From: Roseateles oligotrophus
GTDB lineage: Bacteria > Pseudomonadota > Gammaproteobacteria > Burkholderiales > Burkholderiaceae_C
Reading direction: 5' to 3'
Assembly (NCBI RefSeq): GCF_014204525.1
Contig: NZ_JACHLP010000001.1
Span: 434,001 to 498,000, forward strand
Length of the DNA: 64,000 nucleotides
The notes under the pieces were generated by a model, which did not search any database, was not told the origin of the DNA, and worked only from the letters and a program-made list of their open reading frames with translations. The translations under genes and the position numbers were made by a program. Of this stretch, positions 1 through 9,505 are shown in pieces (position 1 is the first letter of the stretch; every line of letters begins with the position of its first letter).

Positions 1-636
1 GGCATCCACCTCGGCCCGCTCATTGGCCACGCGCAAGGCCTGCACCAGCTGGGCCGGCGCCTGCTCGCCCTGCACCAGGCTGGGGTAGACGATCACCTCG
101 ATATGGGGCGCCCGCCGCGCCAAGGCGGTCAGAACATCATGCAAGGCGGCCCCGGCGGTGGAAGTGATGACGCCCAGCCGCCGCGGGAATGCCGGCAAGG
201 CGCGCTTGTCCGCCGCATCGAAATAGCCCAAGGCCTCCAGCTTGGCCTTCAGCCGCAGGAATTGCTCGTACAAAGCACCCGCCCCGGCGCGGCGCATGCC
301 TTCCACGACAAACTGCAGCTCGCCACGCGGCTCGTAAAGCGTCAGCCGGCCGCGTAACTCCACCAGGGCGCCATCGCCCGGCGAGAAGTCCAGCATGCTG
401 GCCGCCCGCTTGAACATGGCGCAGCGCAAAAGGCCGACCTGGCCCTCGGCATCCTTGAGGCTGAAATAGCAATGGCCGCTGGAGGCGCGGGTAAAGCCCG
501 AGATTTCGCCGGCCACCACACAGACCGAGAAGCGCGCCGCCAGGCTGTCGCTGACCGCATTCAGCAAGGCCGCCACGCCCCACACCAGACGCGGCGCGGC
601 GGGCGCCATGCGCCCCTCGTTCAAACGCCCTTCCAT
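1..636 (-). CDS. xseA: Exodeoxyribonuclease VII large subunit (5' part; gene runs off the left edge)
   Basis: The large subunit of exonuclease VII degrades single-stranded DNA to oligonucleotides together with XseB in the cytoplasm. The frame is open from position 636 to the window edge, so the 3' part of the gene is missing. The N-terminal region reads like the family's OB-fold (GEISGFTRASSGHCYFSLKD, then LRCAMFKR). The start of the catalytic domain follows (FPRRLGVITSTAGAALHDV). An ATG at 636 and another at 609 share the frame; 636 has a GGGGAG-type ribosome site 11 bases upstream. It is divergent from the exbB operon. Identification is secure from family motifs; only the exact start is uncertain. 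Confidence 0.9.
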   Translation of the reverse strand, partial: MEGRLNEGRMAPAAPRLVWGVAALLNAVSDSLAARFSVCVVAGEISGFTRASSGHCYFSLKDAEGQVGLLRCAMFKRAASMLDFSPGDGALVELRGRLTLYEPRGELQFVVEGMRRAGAGALYEQFLRLKAKLEALGYFDAADKRALPAFPRRLGVITSTAGAALHDVLTALARRAPHIEVIVYPSLVQGEQAPAQLVQALRVANERAEVDA

Positions 637-830
637 CAAGCCTGCAGCTCCCCGGCTGTCCACACCCGCCAAGCCGAAACTAGGCTGGCGATGGATACCG
701 TCATGCTGCCGTCACACGCATATAAGCGATTGTTTTTCAAGTTATTTTTCCTGCCCAAGATTTAAGCAAACTGTTCCAGGCCTTGATTTTCCTTGGCTTG
801 CGAGCAGCGGCCCGAGGCTTGCCCACAAAG

Positions 831-839
831 TTATCCACA
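831..839 (+). promoter_or_regulatory. DnaA-box-like 9-mer TTATCCACA
   Basis: The sequence is identical to the strict DnaA box consensus. It stands alone, with no cluster of boxes or AT-rich unwinding element, so it is not an origin. It could be a DnaA-regulated promoter site or a chance match. Confidence 0.35.
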
Positions 840-874
840 GCGGCGGTGGATTGTTTTTCTGGCCATCCCAGGCC

Positions 875-898
875 CGGGCTTGAAACAGATCAAGCCCG
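875..898. repeat. 9-bp inverted repeat (CGGGCTTGA / TCAAGCCCG, 6-base loop)
   Basis: The arms at 875-883 and 890-898 are perfectly complementary with loop AACAGA. No T-run follows on either strand, so it is a poor intrinsic terminator. It may be an operator or mRNA hairpin between the divergent xseA and exbB genes. Confidence 0.45.
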
Positions 899-1066
899 TC
901 TCTTTGCCTGCGCCCAAACGGCCGGAGCGCCGGCCCGAATCTCGCGCCCGGCTCGGCTCGGAGGCCTCGGCTTGGGGCCATAATCGCGCGCAATACCGAA
1001 CGCAGGCGGCCGGCAAAAACTCATACCGCCCGCGACGACTCACGCATCAACGACAGGGGTAAGTCT

Positions 1067-1690
1067 TTGTTCTCCATCATACAAGCCGCTGGCTGGCCGA
1101 TTTGGCCCTTGCTGATCTGCTCCGTTCTGGCCCTGGCCCTGGTGATAGAAAAATTCGCCAGCCTGCGCCGCAGCCGCGTGGCCCCGCCGCGCCTGCTGGA
1201 CGAAGTCCTGGGGCTCAGCCAGCAAAGCCTGCCCACGCCGGACATGATCGACCGTCTGGCCGAGAATTCCCTGCTGGGCAGCCAGTTGGCCGCCGGCTTC
1301 CGCGCCGTGCTGGGCGAGCCCGATCTGAGCGAAGAGAAGCTGCGCCAGACCTTCGAGCTGGCGGGCCGCCGCGCCATCCATCAGATGGAACGTTATCTGA
1401 ACACCTTGGGCACCATCGCCACGGCCGCCCCGCTGCTGGGCCTGCTGGGCACGGTGGTGGGCATGATCGAGATCTTCGGCAGCCAGGGCCAGGGCGCCAC
1501 CGGCGGCAACCCGGCCCAGCTGGCGCACGGAATTTCGATTGCGCTCTACAACACCGCCTTCGGCCTGATGGTGGCCATCCCCAGCCTGATGCTGTATCGC
1601 TATTTCAAGGGCCGGGTGGAAGAGTATGTGCTGGAGCTGGAGCAGGCCAGCGACCGCTTGCTGACCCAGCTCAAACGCTATCTACCCTAA
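1067..1690 (+). CDS. exbB: MotA/TolQ/ExbB-family proton channel protein
   Basis: This inner-membrane subunit of an ExbB/ExbD-type, proton-motive-force-driven motor has 207 residues. A membrane segment lies near residues 10-26. The paired C-terminal segments carry the family signature (AAPLLGLLGTVVGMIEIF near 125-140, then ISIALYNTAFGLMVAIPSL). The start is a TTG at 1067 after AGGGGTAAG; no in-frame ATG fits the N-terminal helix. It heads an operon with exbD (26 bases downstream), lpxK and kdsB. There is no TonB or TolR beside it, so its partner process is unknown. Placement with LPS genes is common in Burkholderiales and suggests an envelope role (inference). Confidence 0.9.
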   Translation: MFSIIQAAGWPIWPLLICSVLALALVIEKFASLRRSRVAPPRLLDEVLGLSQQSLPTPDMIDRLAENSLLGSQLAAGFRAVLGEPDLSEEKLRQTFELAGRRAIHQMERYLNTLGTIATAAPLLGLLGTVVGMIEIFGSQGQGATGGNPAQLAHGISIALYNTAFGLMVAIPSLMLYRYFKGRVEEYVLELEQASDRLLTQLKRYLP

Positions 1691-1716
1691 CGAGCTTTTC
1701 GCACGGAACCCTGCGC

Positions 1717-2133
1717 ATGAAATTCAGGCACCGCCCGGCCGAAGAGCCCGAAATCAATCTGATCCCCTTCATCGACGTCTTGTTGGTGATCCTGATCTTT
1801 TTGATGCTCTCCACCACCTACTCCAAGTTCACCGAGTTGCAGGTGAGCCTGCCCACGGCCGATGCCGACAATCTGAAGGACAGGCCGCGCGAGATCGTGG
1901 TGGCCGTCTCGGCCGATGGCCGCTATGTGGTCAATTCCCAGGCCGTCGAAGGCCGGGCGGTGGAACTGCTCAGCGGCGCCCTGAGCCAGGCCGCGGCGGG
2001 CAATAGCGAGATCACGGTGGTGGTCTCGGCCGACGCCGCGGCCGCCCATCAATCGGTGATCAATGTGATGGACGCGGCCCGGCGCGCGGGCCTGTCGCGC
2101 CTGACCTTTGCCGCCCAATCCAACCCGCGCTGA
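1717..2133 (+). CDS. exbD: ExbD/TolR-family biopolymer transport protein
   Basis: The protein has 138 residues and one N-terminal membrane helix containing the family's key aspartate (NLIPFIDVLLVILIFLML, about residues 15-32). A periplasmic domain follows, ending with the ExbD-type fold (MDAARRAGLSRLTF). The conserved Asp conducts protons with ExbB. The ATG at 1717 is chosen because the family N-terminus begins here; the same frame is open far upstream only as a shadow of exbB. It lies 26 bases after exbB and 15 bases before lpxK, so it is almost certainly co-transcribed. Confidence 0.92.
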   Translation: MKFRHRPAEEPEINLIPFIDVLLVILIFLMLSTTYSKFTELQVSLPTADADNLKDRPREIVVAVSADGRYVVNSQAVEGRAVELLSGALSQAAAGNSEITVVVSADAAAAHQSVINVMDAARRAGLSRLTFAAQSNPR

Positions 2134-2148
2134 GGCAGCGCGAGCTCC

Positions 2149-3216
2149 ATGGCACAGGGTTTCGCGGCGCGCCTGCAGCGCGAATGGTATGCCGCCCCCG
2201 GCACGCTAAGGCCCTGGCTGAGCGGCCTGCTGAGGCCGCTCAGCCTGCTTTACCGCGGCCTCAGCGGCCTGCGCGCCCTGCTCTACCGCTGCGGCCTGAA
2301 AAAGACCGCCACACTGCCGGTGCCGGTGATCGTGGTGGGCAATTGGATCGTCGGCGGCGCGGGCAAGACGCCGACCACCCTGGCCTTGCTGAAACAACTG
2401 CAAGCCCTGGGCCTGCGCGCCGGCGTGATCTCGCGCGGCTATGGCCGCAATAACGACGAGTTGCGGCTGATCCAAGCGGACAGCCTGGCCTGCGAAGTGG
2501 GCGACGAGCCGCTCTTGATCCATCTGCGCAGCGGCGTGCCGGTGGCCGTGGGGCGCGACCGCGTGGCCGTGGCGCAAGCCCTGCTGCAAGCCCATCCCGA
2601 ACTGCAATTGCTGATCAGCGACGACGGGCTGCAGCACCTGCGCCTGCCGCGCGATCTGGCCGTGCTGGTGTTTGACGAACGCGGCCTGGGCAACGGCCGC
2701 CTGCTGCCCGCCGGCCCCTTGCGCCAAGCACCCCGATCCTGGCTGGCGCCCACGGAACTGGTGCTTTACAACGCCGCCCGGCCCAGCACCGATCTGCCCG
2801 GTCATCTGGCCCAGCGCCGCCTCGGCGGCGCGCTGCGCCTGCAGGACTGGTGGCAGGGCCAGGCGGCCAGTCCGCAGGCCTTGCAGGAGCTGCGCCAGCG
2901 CCCGGCCCAAGACTTGCTGGCCACGGCGGGCATGGCCCATCCACAACGCTTTTTCCAGATGCTGAGCGAGCAAGGCCTGCGCTTTCAATCCCTGCCCCTG
3001 CCCGACCACTACGACTTTGCCGAGCTGCCCTGGCCCGCCAGCACCCCGGCCGTCGTGCTGACGGAAAAAGACGCCATCAAGCTGCGGCCGGAGCGCTGCG
3101 GCCAGACCGAGGTCTGGGTCGTGGCGCTAGACTTCCAGCCTGATGCGGCCTTCCAGGAGGCGCTGCACGAACGACTGCAGGCCTGGGGCCTGCCCGTCCA
3201 CGAGCCGCAGCACTGA
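2149..3216 (+). CDS. lpxK: Tetraacyldisaccharide 4'-kinase
   Basis: LpxK phosphorylates the 4' position of the lipid A disaccharide precursor at the inner membrane, giving lipid IVA. The 355-residue length fits the family. A hydrophobic N-terminal region precedes the P-loop ([14 protein letters not shown] near residues 65-78) and the family motifs SRGYGR, VGDEP, SDDGLQH and TEKDAIK. It sits in the envelope operon between exbD and a Trm112-like gene, with kdsB downstream, so two steps of lipid A/Kdo synthesis are grouped. Confidence 0.97.
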   Translation: MAQGFAARLQREWYAAPGTLRPWLSGLLRPLSLLYRGLSGLRALLYRCGLKKTATLPVPVIVVGNWIVGGAGKTPTTLALLKQLQALGLRAGVISRGYGRNNDELRLIQADSLACEVGDEPLLIHLRSGVPVAVGRDRVAVAQALLQAHPELQLLISDDGLQHLRLPRDLAVLVFDERGLGNGRLLPAGPLRQAPRSWLAPTELVLYNAARPSTDLPGHLAQRRLGGALRLQDWWQGQAASPQALQELRQRPAQDLLATAGMAHPQRFFQMLSEQGLRFQSLPLPDHYDFAELPWPASTPAVVLTEKDAIKLRPERCGQTEVWVVALDFQPDAAFQEALHERLQAWGLPVHEPQH

Positions 3217-3289
3217 ACATGGCCCCACGGGCCTGCTGCCGGCTCCGCTCGTTTTTCCCACTCATCTCTCTCTGCCCTGGACCATCGCC

Positions 3290-3487
3290 ATGGATACCCG
3301 ACTGATCGAAATACTGGTTTGCCCCCTGTGCAAGGGCCCGCTGGAAGACCTGCGCTCGGCGCAGGGCCGCGAACTGCTGTGCCGGGCCGACCGCCTGGCC
3401 TTTCCGGTGAAGGACGGCATCCCGCTGATGCTGGAGAACGAAGCTCGCAGCTACGACCCCGAAACCGAAGGCGTGGCCAGGGAATAA
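3290..3487 (+). CDS. Trm112-family small zinc-ribbon-like protein
   Basis: A 65-residue protein of the YcaR/Trm112 family. It opens with [17 protein letters not shown], holding the first Cys pair. The later pair is only partly kept (a single Cys in [10 protein letters not shown]), followed by the family signature [16 protein letters not shown]. In eukaryotes Trm112 activates methyltransferases; the bacterial role is not settled. It is typically found between lpxK and kdsB in Proteobacteria, as here, and kdsB starts 4 bases after its stop. Confidence 0.92.
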   Translation: MDTRLIEILVCPLCKGPLEDLRSAQGRELLCRADRLAFPVKDGIPLMLENEARSYDPETEGVARE

Positions 3488-3491
3488 GCCC

Positions 3492-4256
3492 ATGTCATTC
3501 AGCGTCATCGTCCCCGCCCGCCTGGCCTCGACCCGCCTGCCGGGCAAGCCTCTGGCCGATATCGAAGGCCTGCCCATGATTGTGCGGGTGGCGCGCCGCG
3601 CCGCGCTTTCCAAAGCCCGGCAGGTGGTGGTGGCGACGGACTCGCCGGCGGTGCTGGGCGCCTGTGAAGCGCATGGCGTGCAAGCGGTGCTGACCCGGGC
3701 GGACCATGTCTCCGGCAGCGATCGCCTGGCCGAGGCCTGCGAGCTGCTGGGCCTGGACGGCACCGATCTGGTGGTCAATGCGCAGGGCGATGAGCCCCTG
3801 ATCGCACCCGCCATGATTGACGCCTGTGCCGAGTTGCTGGCCGCCCGCCCGCAATGCGTGATGAGCACGGTGGCCCACGCGCTGGACGACACGCCGGAGG
3901 GCGCGGCCGAGTTTGCCAACCCCAATGTGGTCAAGGTGGTGACGGACAAGAACGGCCTGGCGCTCTATTTCTCGCGCGCGCCCATGCCCTTCTGGCGCGA
4001 TGGCCAGGGCCAGCCCAGCCCCGGCTCGGCCTTGCGCCACGTCGGCCTCTACGCCTATCACGCCGGCTTTCTGCGCCGCTTCCCTGGCCTGAGCCTCAGC
4101 CCGCTGGAACAGATCGAGTCGCTGGAGCAATTGCGCGTGCTCTGGCATGGCGAGCGCATCGCCGTGCACCTGAGTCCCGAGAAGCCAGGGCCCGGGGTCG
4201 ACACCCCCGAGGATCTGGAGCGCGTGCGCGCGGTCTTCAAGGCCGGCCGAGGCTGA
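3492..4256 (+). CDS. kdsB: 3-deoxy-manno-octulosonate cytidylyltransferase (CMP-Kdo synthetase)
   Basis: KdsB activates Kdo as CMP-Kdo for transfer to lipid A in the cytoplasm. The 254-residue protein starts with the family N-terminus ([17 protein letters not shown], nucleotide-binding loop). It contains NAQGDEPLI (metal and substrate site), [10 protein letters not shown] and [12 protein letters not shown]. The C-terminus ends [13 protein letters not shown], as usual. The start ATG lies 4 bases after the Trm112-like gene, implying translational coupling. It is the last gene of the exbB-lpxK operon; a hairpin with a T-run follows about 90 bases later. Confidence 0.97.
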   Translation: MSFSVIVPARLASTRLPGKPLADIEGLPMIVRVARRAALSKARQVVVATDSPAVLGACEAHGVQAVLTRADHVSGSDRLAEACELLGLDGTDLVVNAQGDEPLIAPAMIDACAELLAARPQCVMSTVAHALDDTPEGAAEFANPNVVKVVTDKNGLALYFSRAPMPFWRDGQGQPSPGSALRHVGLYAYHAGFLRRFPGLSLSPLEQIESLEQLRVLWHGERIAVHLSPEKPGPGVDTPEDLERVRAVFKAGRG

Positions 4257-4314
4257 GCCCTGAATTGAACCCGGGCCTAGGGCAAATATGCAGGCCTGCG
4301 TCAGGCTGACGTAG

Positions 4315-5061
<747 letters not shown>

Positions 5062-5147
5062 ACATCCATGATGCGGGGTATCACCCCGGAGCGTGGAACA
5101 CTTCCACAGTAAGGCGCATCGGCCGCAGGCCGATCCCTCCCACTCTC

Positions 5148-5185
5148 AAGGCCGCCCCAGTTCACTCGAGGCGGCCTTTGTTTTG
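5148..5185 (+). terminator. Intrinsic terminator after adk
   Basis: The arms AAGGCCGCC (5148-5156) and GGCGGCCTT (5170-5178) are perfectly complementary and followed by TGTTTTG. This is the typical place for adk transcription to end. Confidence 0.8.
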
Positions 5186-5198
5186 GGCTTCAATTTAC

Positions 5199-5216
5199 GT
5201 TTACGTCAACGTAAAC
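5199..5216. promoter_or_regulatory. 18-bp perfect palindrome GTTTACGTCAACGTAAAC, probable operator
   Basis: Two 8-base arms with a 2-base spacer lie 60 bases upstream of the dehydrogenase start, with an extra TTTACG directly before. The ACGT..ACGT core resembles sites I recall for MerR-type LiuR regulators of branched-chain amino-acid and acyl-CoA catabolism. The assignment to LiuR is inference; the palindrome is directly visible. Confidence 0.6.
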
Positions 5217-5276
5217 TAAGCCACCCCAACCCATCAGACTGCGGCGGCTCAGCACGCAGACAAACAAGGAGATCTC

Positions 5277-6035
<759 letters not shown>

Positions 6036-6065
6036 GCCCCGGGACGCCCAGGGCGCTCGCCAAAC

Positions 6066-6100
6066 AAAAAAGGCCTCGGCATATGCCGAGGCCTTTTTTT
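6066..6100. terminator. Bidirectional intrinsic terminator
   Basis: A near-perfect hairpin (AAGGCCTCGGC / GCCGAGGCCTT, centred on ATAT) is flanked by A-run and T-run on both sides. It serves the plus-strand dehydrogenase and the minus-strand TPR-like gene, which converge here. Confidence 0.92.
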
Positions 6101-6151
6101 ATGCATGCTGTCCGCGACAAAGCCTGCACCAGGCTCCGTCAAAATCAGGCA

Positions 6152-7423
6152 TTAGCGCTTGCGCGACTGGATGATCCAGAGGCGGGCCAGTTCGGCCGAG
6201 CCGTCCGTGCCCTTGACGCTGCGCCAGGTCGCCGTCGCCTTGGCATGATCACCGGCCATGGACTGCGCCATGCCCAGATACAGCTTGGCGTCCTCGGGTC
6301 GCTTCAGATTGCCCTTGGCAATGCCGTCCTCGATGATCTTGGCTCCCTTGGCGGCGGCACCACGGAAGGCATAGGCCAGGCCCACATTGATCTGGGCATT
6401 GCCGTCCTTGGCCTCGTTGGCCGCGCGCTCGGTCTCGGCTTGCGCGGTCTTGGCATCGGCGATGCGCTTGACCAGCAAGTCCAGCAGGCGCTTGTGACGC
6501 GCGCCCTCTGCACCCTGACCCAGAATGCCCGCAGCCATGCCCTTCTCGACCACGGCCTTGCCCTCTTCCGGGTAGCCCGCTTGCGCAGACAGCTGAGCCA
6601 TTTCGAAATAATCGTTGGCATCCTTCAGATTGCCGGTCGCCAGCTTCAGACGGAACACATCGAGATTGAAGCGATCCGAGAAGCCCTTCTTCTGCTGCAG
6701 GCCGCCCAGGACCTGGGCCCACAATTCCTTGCGGGGGTAGTAGTTCAGCAGGCGCTCGACGGCGAAGCCTTCGGCGGCCGAATCACCCTTCTTCATCGCC
6801 GCGCTCAGCAGCAGATTGAGCTTGTCCTGGCTGGGCGTACGGCCGGCCTTCTCATCGGCCGAGATGTCTTCCTGGGTTTCCTTGACGATGGAGCTCATGT
6901 CACCGGACAGGAACTGCGCATTCGTCAGCACCTGCTTCATGGCGGGGCTGTTGCCACCTTCCTTGAAGTAGCGCTGCGCCCAATTCAGCGCCTTGGCATT
7001 GTCCTTGTTGCGCAGATAGGTGCCCGCAATGGCTTCGATCATGCGCAGTTGGTCTGCGCCGCTCAGCTTGCCACTGGCCTTCATGGCTTCGAAGCCCTTG
7101 ACCATGGAGTCGGCATCGCTAGCACCCGAAGCGGCGGCCACACGCATGCCTTCCAGCGCGTAGTTCTCGGTAGCGTTGCGGCCACCCACGGCCTCGGCCT
7201 CGCGCACCTTGGCCAGAGCCTCCTTGAACTTGCCCGACTTGATCAAGGCGCTGGCATCCTTCAGGTGCTTGCCCACTTCGGGGCGCACGCCTTCAGATTG
7301 AGCCTGAGCTTGCGCGAAGCCAAACTGGCCGTTCGGCGCTGCATTGAAACCGAAGGCCGCCACACCCAGGGCAAGCGCTGCCAGGGTCTTGAGTTGCTGG
7401 GGCTTCTTAGTCGTTTTCGTCAT
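6152..7423 (-). CDS. Secreted TPR-like protein of the TonB cluster
   Basis: A protein of 423 residues with a signal-peptide-like N-terminus (LKTLAALALGVAAFGF then AQAQAQ). A long helical region of TPR-like units follows (for example DASALIKSGKFKEALAKVREAE and INVGLAYAFRGAAAKGAKII). ATG 7423 is preferred because GAGGA lies 8 bases before it; a GTG at 7438 is in frame. It follows tonB-exbB-exbD-exbD on the same strand but is separated by a terminator-like hairpin. TPR proteins often accompany TonB systems, so a periplasmic accessory role is plausible (inference). No enzymatic motif was seen. Confidence 0.75.
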   Translation of the reverse strand: MTKTTKKPQQLKTLAALALGVAAFGFNAAPNGQFGFAQAQAQSEGVRPEVGKHLKDASALIKSGKFKEALAKVREAEAVGGRNATENYALEGMRVAAASGASDADSMVKGFEAMKASGKLSGADQLRMIEAIAGTYLRNKDNAKALNWAQRYFKEGGNSPAMKQVLTNAQFLSGDMSSIVKETQEDISADEKAGRTPSQDKLNLLLSAAMKKGDSAAEGFAVERLLNYYPRKELWAQVLGGLQQKKGFSDRFNLDVFRLKLATGNLKDANDYFEMAQLSAQAGYPEEGKAVVEKGMAAGILGQGAEGARHKRLLDLLVKRIADAKTAQAETERAANEAKDGNAQINVGLAYAFRGAAAKGAKIIEDGIAKGNLKRPEDAKLYLGMAQSMAGDHAKATATWRSVKGTDGSAELARLWIIQSRKR

Positions 7424-7524
7424 CGCTTCATTCCTCACTCATACATTCAATGCTCTCGGCACTGGCAACAGCCCGAGCGCACGCGTTCAAAATTTTCCAG
7501 GCACGCGATCATTGCACAAAGGCC

Positions 7525-7557
7525 AAAAAAAACGCGCCGCCCTTGCGGGAAGCGCGC
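7525..7557 (-). terminator. Terminator after the second exbD (minus strand)
   Basis: An imperfect G+C-rich hairpin (GCGCGC...GCGCGT with inner CCCGCAAGGG) is followed on the minus strand by a run of seven to eight T residues. It would end or reduce transcription between exbD and the TPR-like gene. Confidence 0.75.
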
Positions 7558-7610
7558 CTTTTGATTGCGCATCAAATGATCAATGCCTAATACGGTCCGC
7601 GAGGGCCGTC

Positions 7611-8042
7611 TTACTTGACGTACTGCTCGTTGCCGACCATGCCCATCTTCTTAACGCCAAGGCGTTGAGCAGAGGCCATCACGGCAGCCACATAGCCATA
7701 GTCCACCAGCTTGTTCGGCTTGATATGGACTTCGGGCTGATCGGGCTCGGCCACCACTTCGGCCAGCTTGGCCGTCACCGAAGCCATATCGGCCAAGGCC
7801 ACGCCATCCCAGCTGACAGTGCCGTCGAAGTCGATATAGACCTCATGCACCACCGGCTCTTTCAGCGGCTGCTGATTGCTAGGAGGCGGCATATCCAGGT
7901 TCACGCTGTGCAGCTGAATTGGAATGGTGATGATCAGCATCACGATCAAGACCAACATGACGTCGATCAAGGGCGTGGTGTTGACGTCCATCATCACTTC
8001 CGGCTCATCGCTGCCGGACGAGCTGCCTACATTCATTCCCAT
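7611..8042 (-). CDS. exbD2: ExbD-family biopolymer transport protein (second copy in Ton operon)
   Basis: A protein of 143 residues with one membrane helix carrying the conserved Asp (NTTPLIDVMLVLIVMLIITIP, about residues 22-42) and a periplasmic ExbD domain. Its first ten residues (MGMNVGSSSG) are identical to those of the preceding ExbD, indicating tandem duplication. It begins 21 bases after the first exbD stop. In Xanthomonas a tonB-exbB-exbD1-exbD2 order is known, where the second ExbD serves only some uptake functions. Whether that holds here is inference. Confidence 0.92.
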   Translation of the reverse strand: MGMNVGSSSGSDEPEVMMDVNTTPLIDVMLVLIVMLIITIPIQLHSVNLDMPPPSNQQPLKEPVVHEVYIDFDGTVSWDGVALADMASVTAKLAEVVAEPDQPEVHIKPNKLVDYGYVAAVMASAQRLGVKKMGMVGNEQYVK

Positions 8043-8063
8043 GCTTTAGCTCCTGGCTTCTAC

Positions 8064-8492
8064 TCAACCGCCCTTTGCGGGGGGTTCGGTGACGAAGCTA
8101 ACCTTCATGATGCCGGCACGCTGGCATGCGTAAACAACACGGCCAACCGACTCGTAACGCGACTTGTCGTCACCACGCACATGCACTTCGGGCTGCGGAT
8201 TCAACACCGCCACCTTGCCCAGGCGTTTGACAAGATCGTCGGTGTCATTGACCAGGGTGGTGCCCCAGTAGATGTCACCTTCTTTTGAAACGGATATTTC
8301 AATATTCTCCGGCTTGGTCACCCGGATGACGTTGGTCTCCTTGGGGAGGTTCAACTTCACCGAGCTGATCACGGCCGGAATGGTGAGGAGGAAGATGATC
8401 AAGAGCACCAACATCACGTCCACGAGGGGCGTGGTGTTGATGGTCGAAACCACTTCGTCTTCGCCGGAAGAGGATCCGACATTCATTCCCAT
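8064..8492 (-). CDS. exbD1: ExbD-family biopolymer transport protein (first copy in Ton operon)
   Basis: A protein of 142 residues. The membrane helix with the essential Asp is NTTPLVDVMLVLLIIFLLTI (about residues 19-38), followed by a periplasmic domain with VKLNLPKETN and PEVHVRGDDKSRYE. It works with ExbB to power TonB. It lies 55 bases after exbB and 21 bases before exbD2. It shares its N-terminal decapeptide with exbD2 but diverges in the periplasmic part, suggesting separate partners. Confidence 0.93.
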   Translation of the reverse strand: MGMNVGSSSGEDEVVSTINTTPLVDVMLVLLIIFLLTIPAVISSVKLNLPKETNVIRVTKPENIEISVSKEGDIYWGTTLVNDTDDLVKRLGKVAVLNPQPEVHVRGDDKSRYESVGRVVYACQRAGIMKVSFVTEPPAKGG

Positions 8493-8547
8493 GGTCGCTT
8501 CTCCGCGCTTTTTGGTCTTACTTTGCGATTGCTAAGCAAGCCTGGAT

Positions 8548-9390
8548 TTAGCGCTTGGCAACTTGGCGATTGCCCATCAGCACGCCGTGCAGATCAGCAG
8601 CGAAGGCACGCACTTGGCCGACCACGGACTTGTTGCGGTTCACCAGCCAGTTGTAACCCAGCACGGCGGGCACAGCCACGGCCAGACCGATAGCGGTCAT
8701 GATCAGCGCTTCACCCACGGGGCCAGCAACCTTGTCGATCGAAGCCTGGCCGGCCACACCGATGGCGGTCAGCGCTTGCAGAATACCCCACACCGTGCCG
8801 AACAGGCCGATGAAAGGCGAGGTCGAACCGACGGTAGCCAGGAAGCCCAGGCCAGTCTGAACACGCGATTGCACTTCAGAGACCGAGCGCTCGATGTTCA
8901 TGGTCACCCAGGTGCTGTGATCGATGTTCTCGGTCAGGGCGCCTTCGTGGTGCTCGGAAGCTTCGATCGCGGAAGCAGCGATGTAGCGGAAAGCGCTGCC
9001 TTCGGACAGGCCCTTGACGCCTTCAGCCAGGCTGGACTTCTTGAAGAAGGTGGCACGAACTTCCTTGGCTTCCTTGCCCAGCTTCTGGGTGTCCCACAGC
9101 TTGGTGATCAGGATGTACCAGCTGCCCATGGACATGATCAGCAGCAGCGCCAGCACGCCCTTGGAGACCATATCGCCGTGAGCCAGCATGGCTTGCAGGC
9201 CATAGGGATTGTCCATGGCAGCCTTGCCGGTAGGAGCAGAAGGAGCAGCTTCAACAGCAGCAGGAGCGGCAACCTCAGCGACAGCAGAAGCGGCTTCAGC
9301 AGCTTTTTGTTCCTGAGCTTGGGCGGGCGAGAAGCCCAGGGTCGCAGCGATGGCGATGGCGGCGATCAAGCCGGAAAGACGAGAGAACAT
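8548..9390 (-). CDS. exbB: ExbB-type proton channel protein with signal peptide
   Basis: A protein of 280 residues. An N-terminal cleavable-looking signal (LIAAIAIAATLGFSPAQAQ) is followed by an Ala/Pro linker to about residue 60. Three membrane segments follow, with the ExbB/TolQ signature (VGSTSPFIGLFGTVWGILQAL, later GLAVAVPAVLGYN). The ATG at 9390 is chosen because TAGGAG lies 7 bases upstream; the open frame extends to 9537 without a ribosome site. It energises TonB with the two ExbD proteins and lies 115 bases downstream of tonB. Confidence 0.94.
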   Translation of the reverse strand: MFSRLSGLIAAIAIAATLGFSPAQAQEQKAAEAASAVAEVAAPAAVEAAPSAPTGKAAMDNPYGLQAMLAHGDMVSKGVLALLLIMSMGSWYILITKLWDTQKLGKEAKEVRATFFKKSSLAEGVKGLSEGSAFRYIAASAIEASEHHEGALTENIDHSTWVTMNIERSVSEVQSRVQTGLGFLATVGSTSPFIGLFGTVWGILQALTAIGVAGQASIDKVAGPVGEALIMTAIGLAVAVPAVLGYNWLVNRNKSVVGQVRAFAADLHGVLMGNRQVAKR

Positions 9391-9505
9391 GAAGTCAACT
9401 CCTACGGAAGAAATCTGAATCTGGTTGGGGAAAATTGGAACGGCGGCTTGCCGTTCCTTATGAAAAACTAAGTCGCATGCTTTTGGCAACGACCAAGCAA
9501 ATGTC

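Larger units (their letters stand above)
637..1066. other. Divergent intergenic region between xseA and exbB
   Basis: This 430-base gap holds no convincing gene. It contains a perfect DnaA-box 9-mer (831-839), a 9-bp inverted repeat (875-898) and a CATAAT hexamer at 979-984 that could be the -10 element of the exbB operon. A T-rich stretch at 720-765 may carry the xseA promoter. Promoter assignments are weak. Confidence 0.5.

Noticed and set aside
637-1066. The region with a DnaA box considered as an origin of replication.
   Set aside because: Only one box, no AT-rich unwinding region, no dnaA/dnaN/gyrB neighbours.
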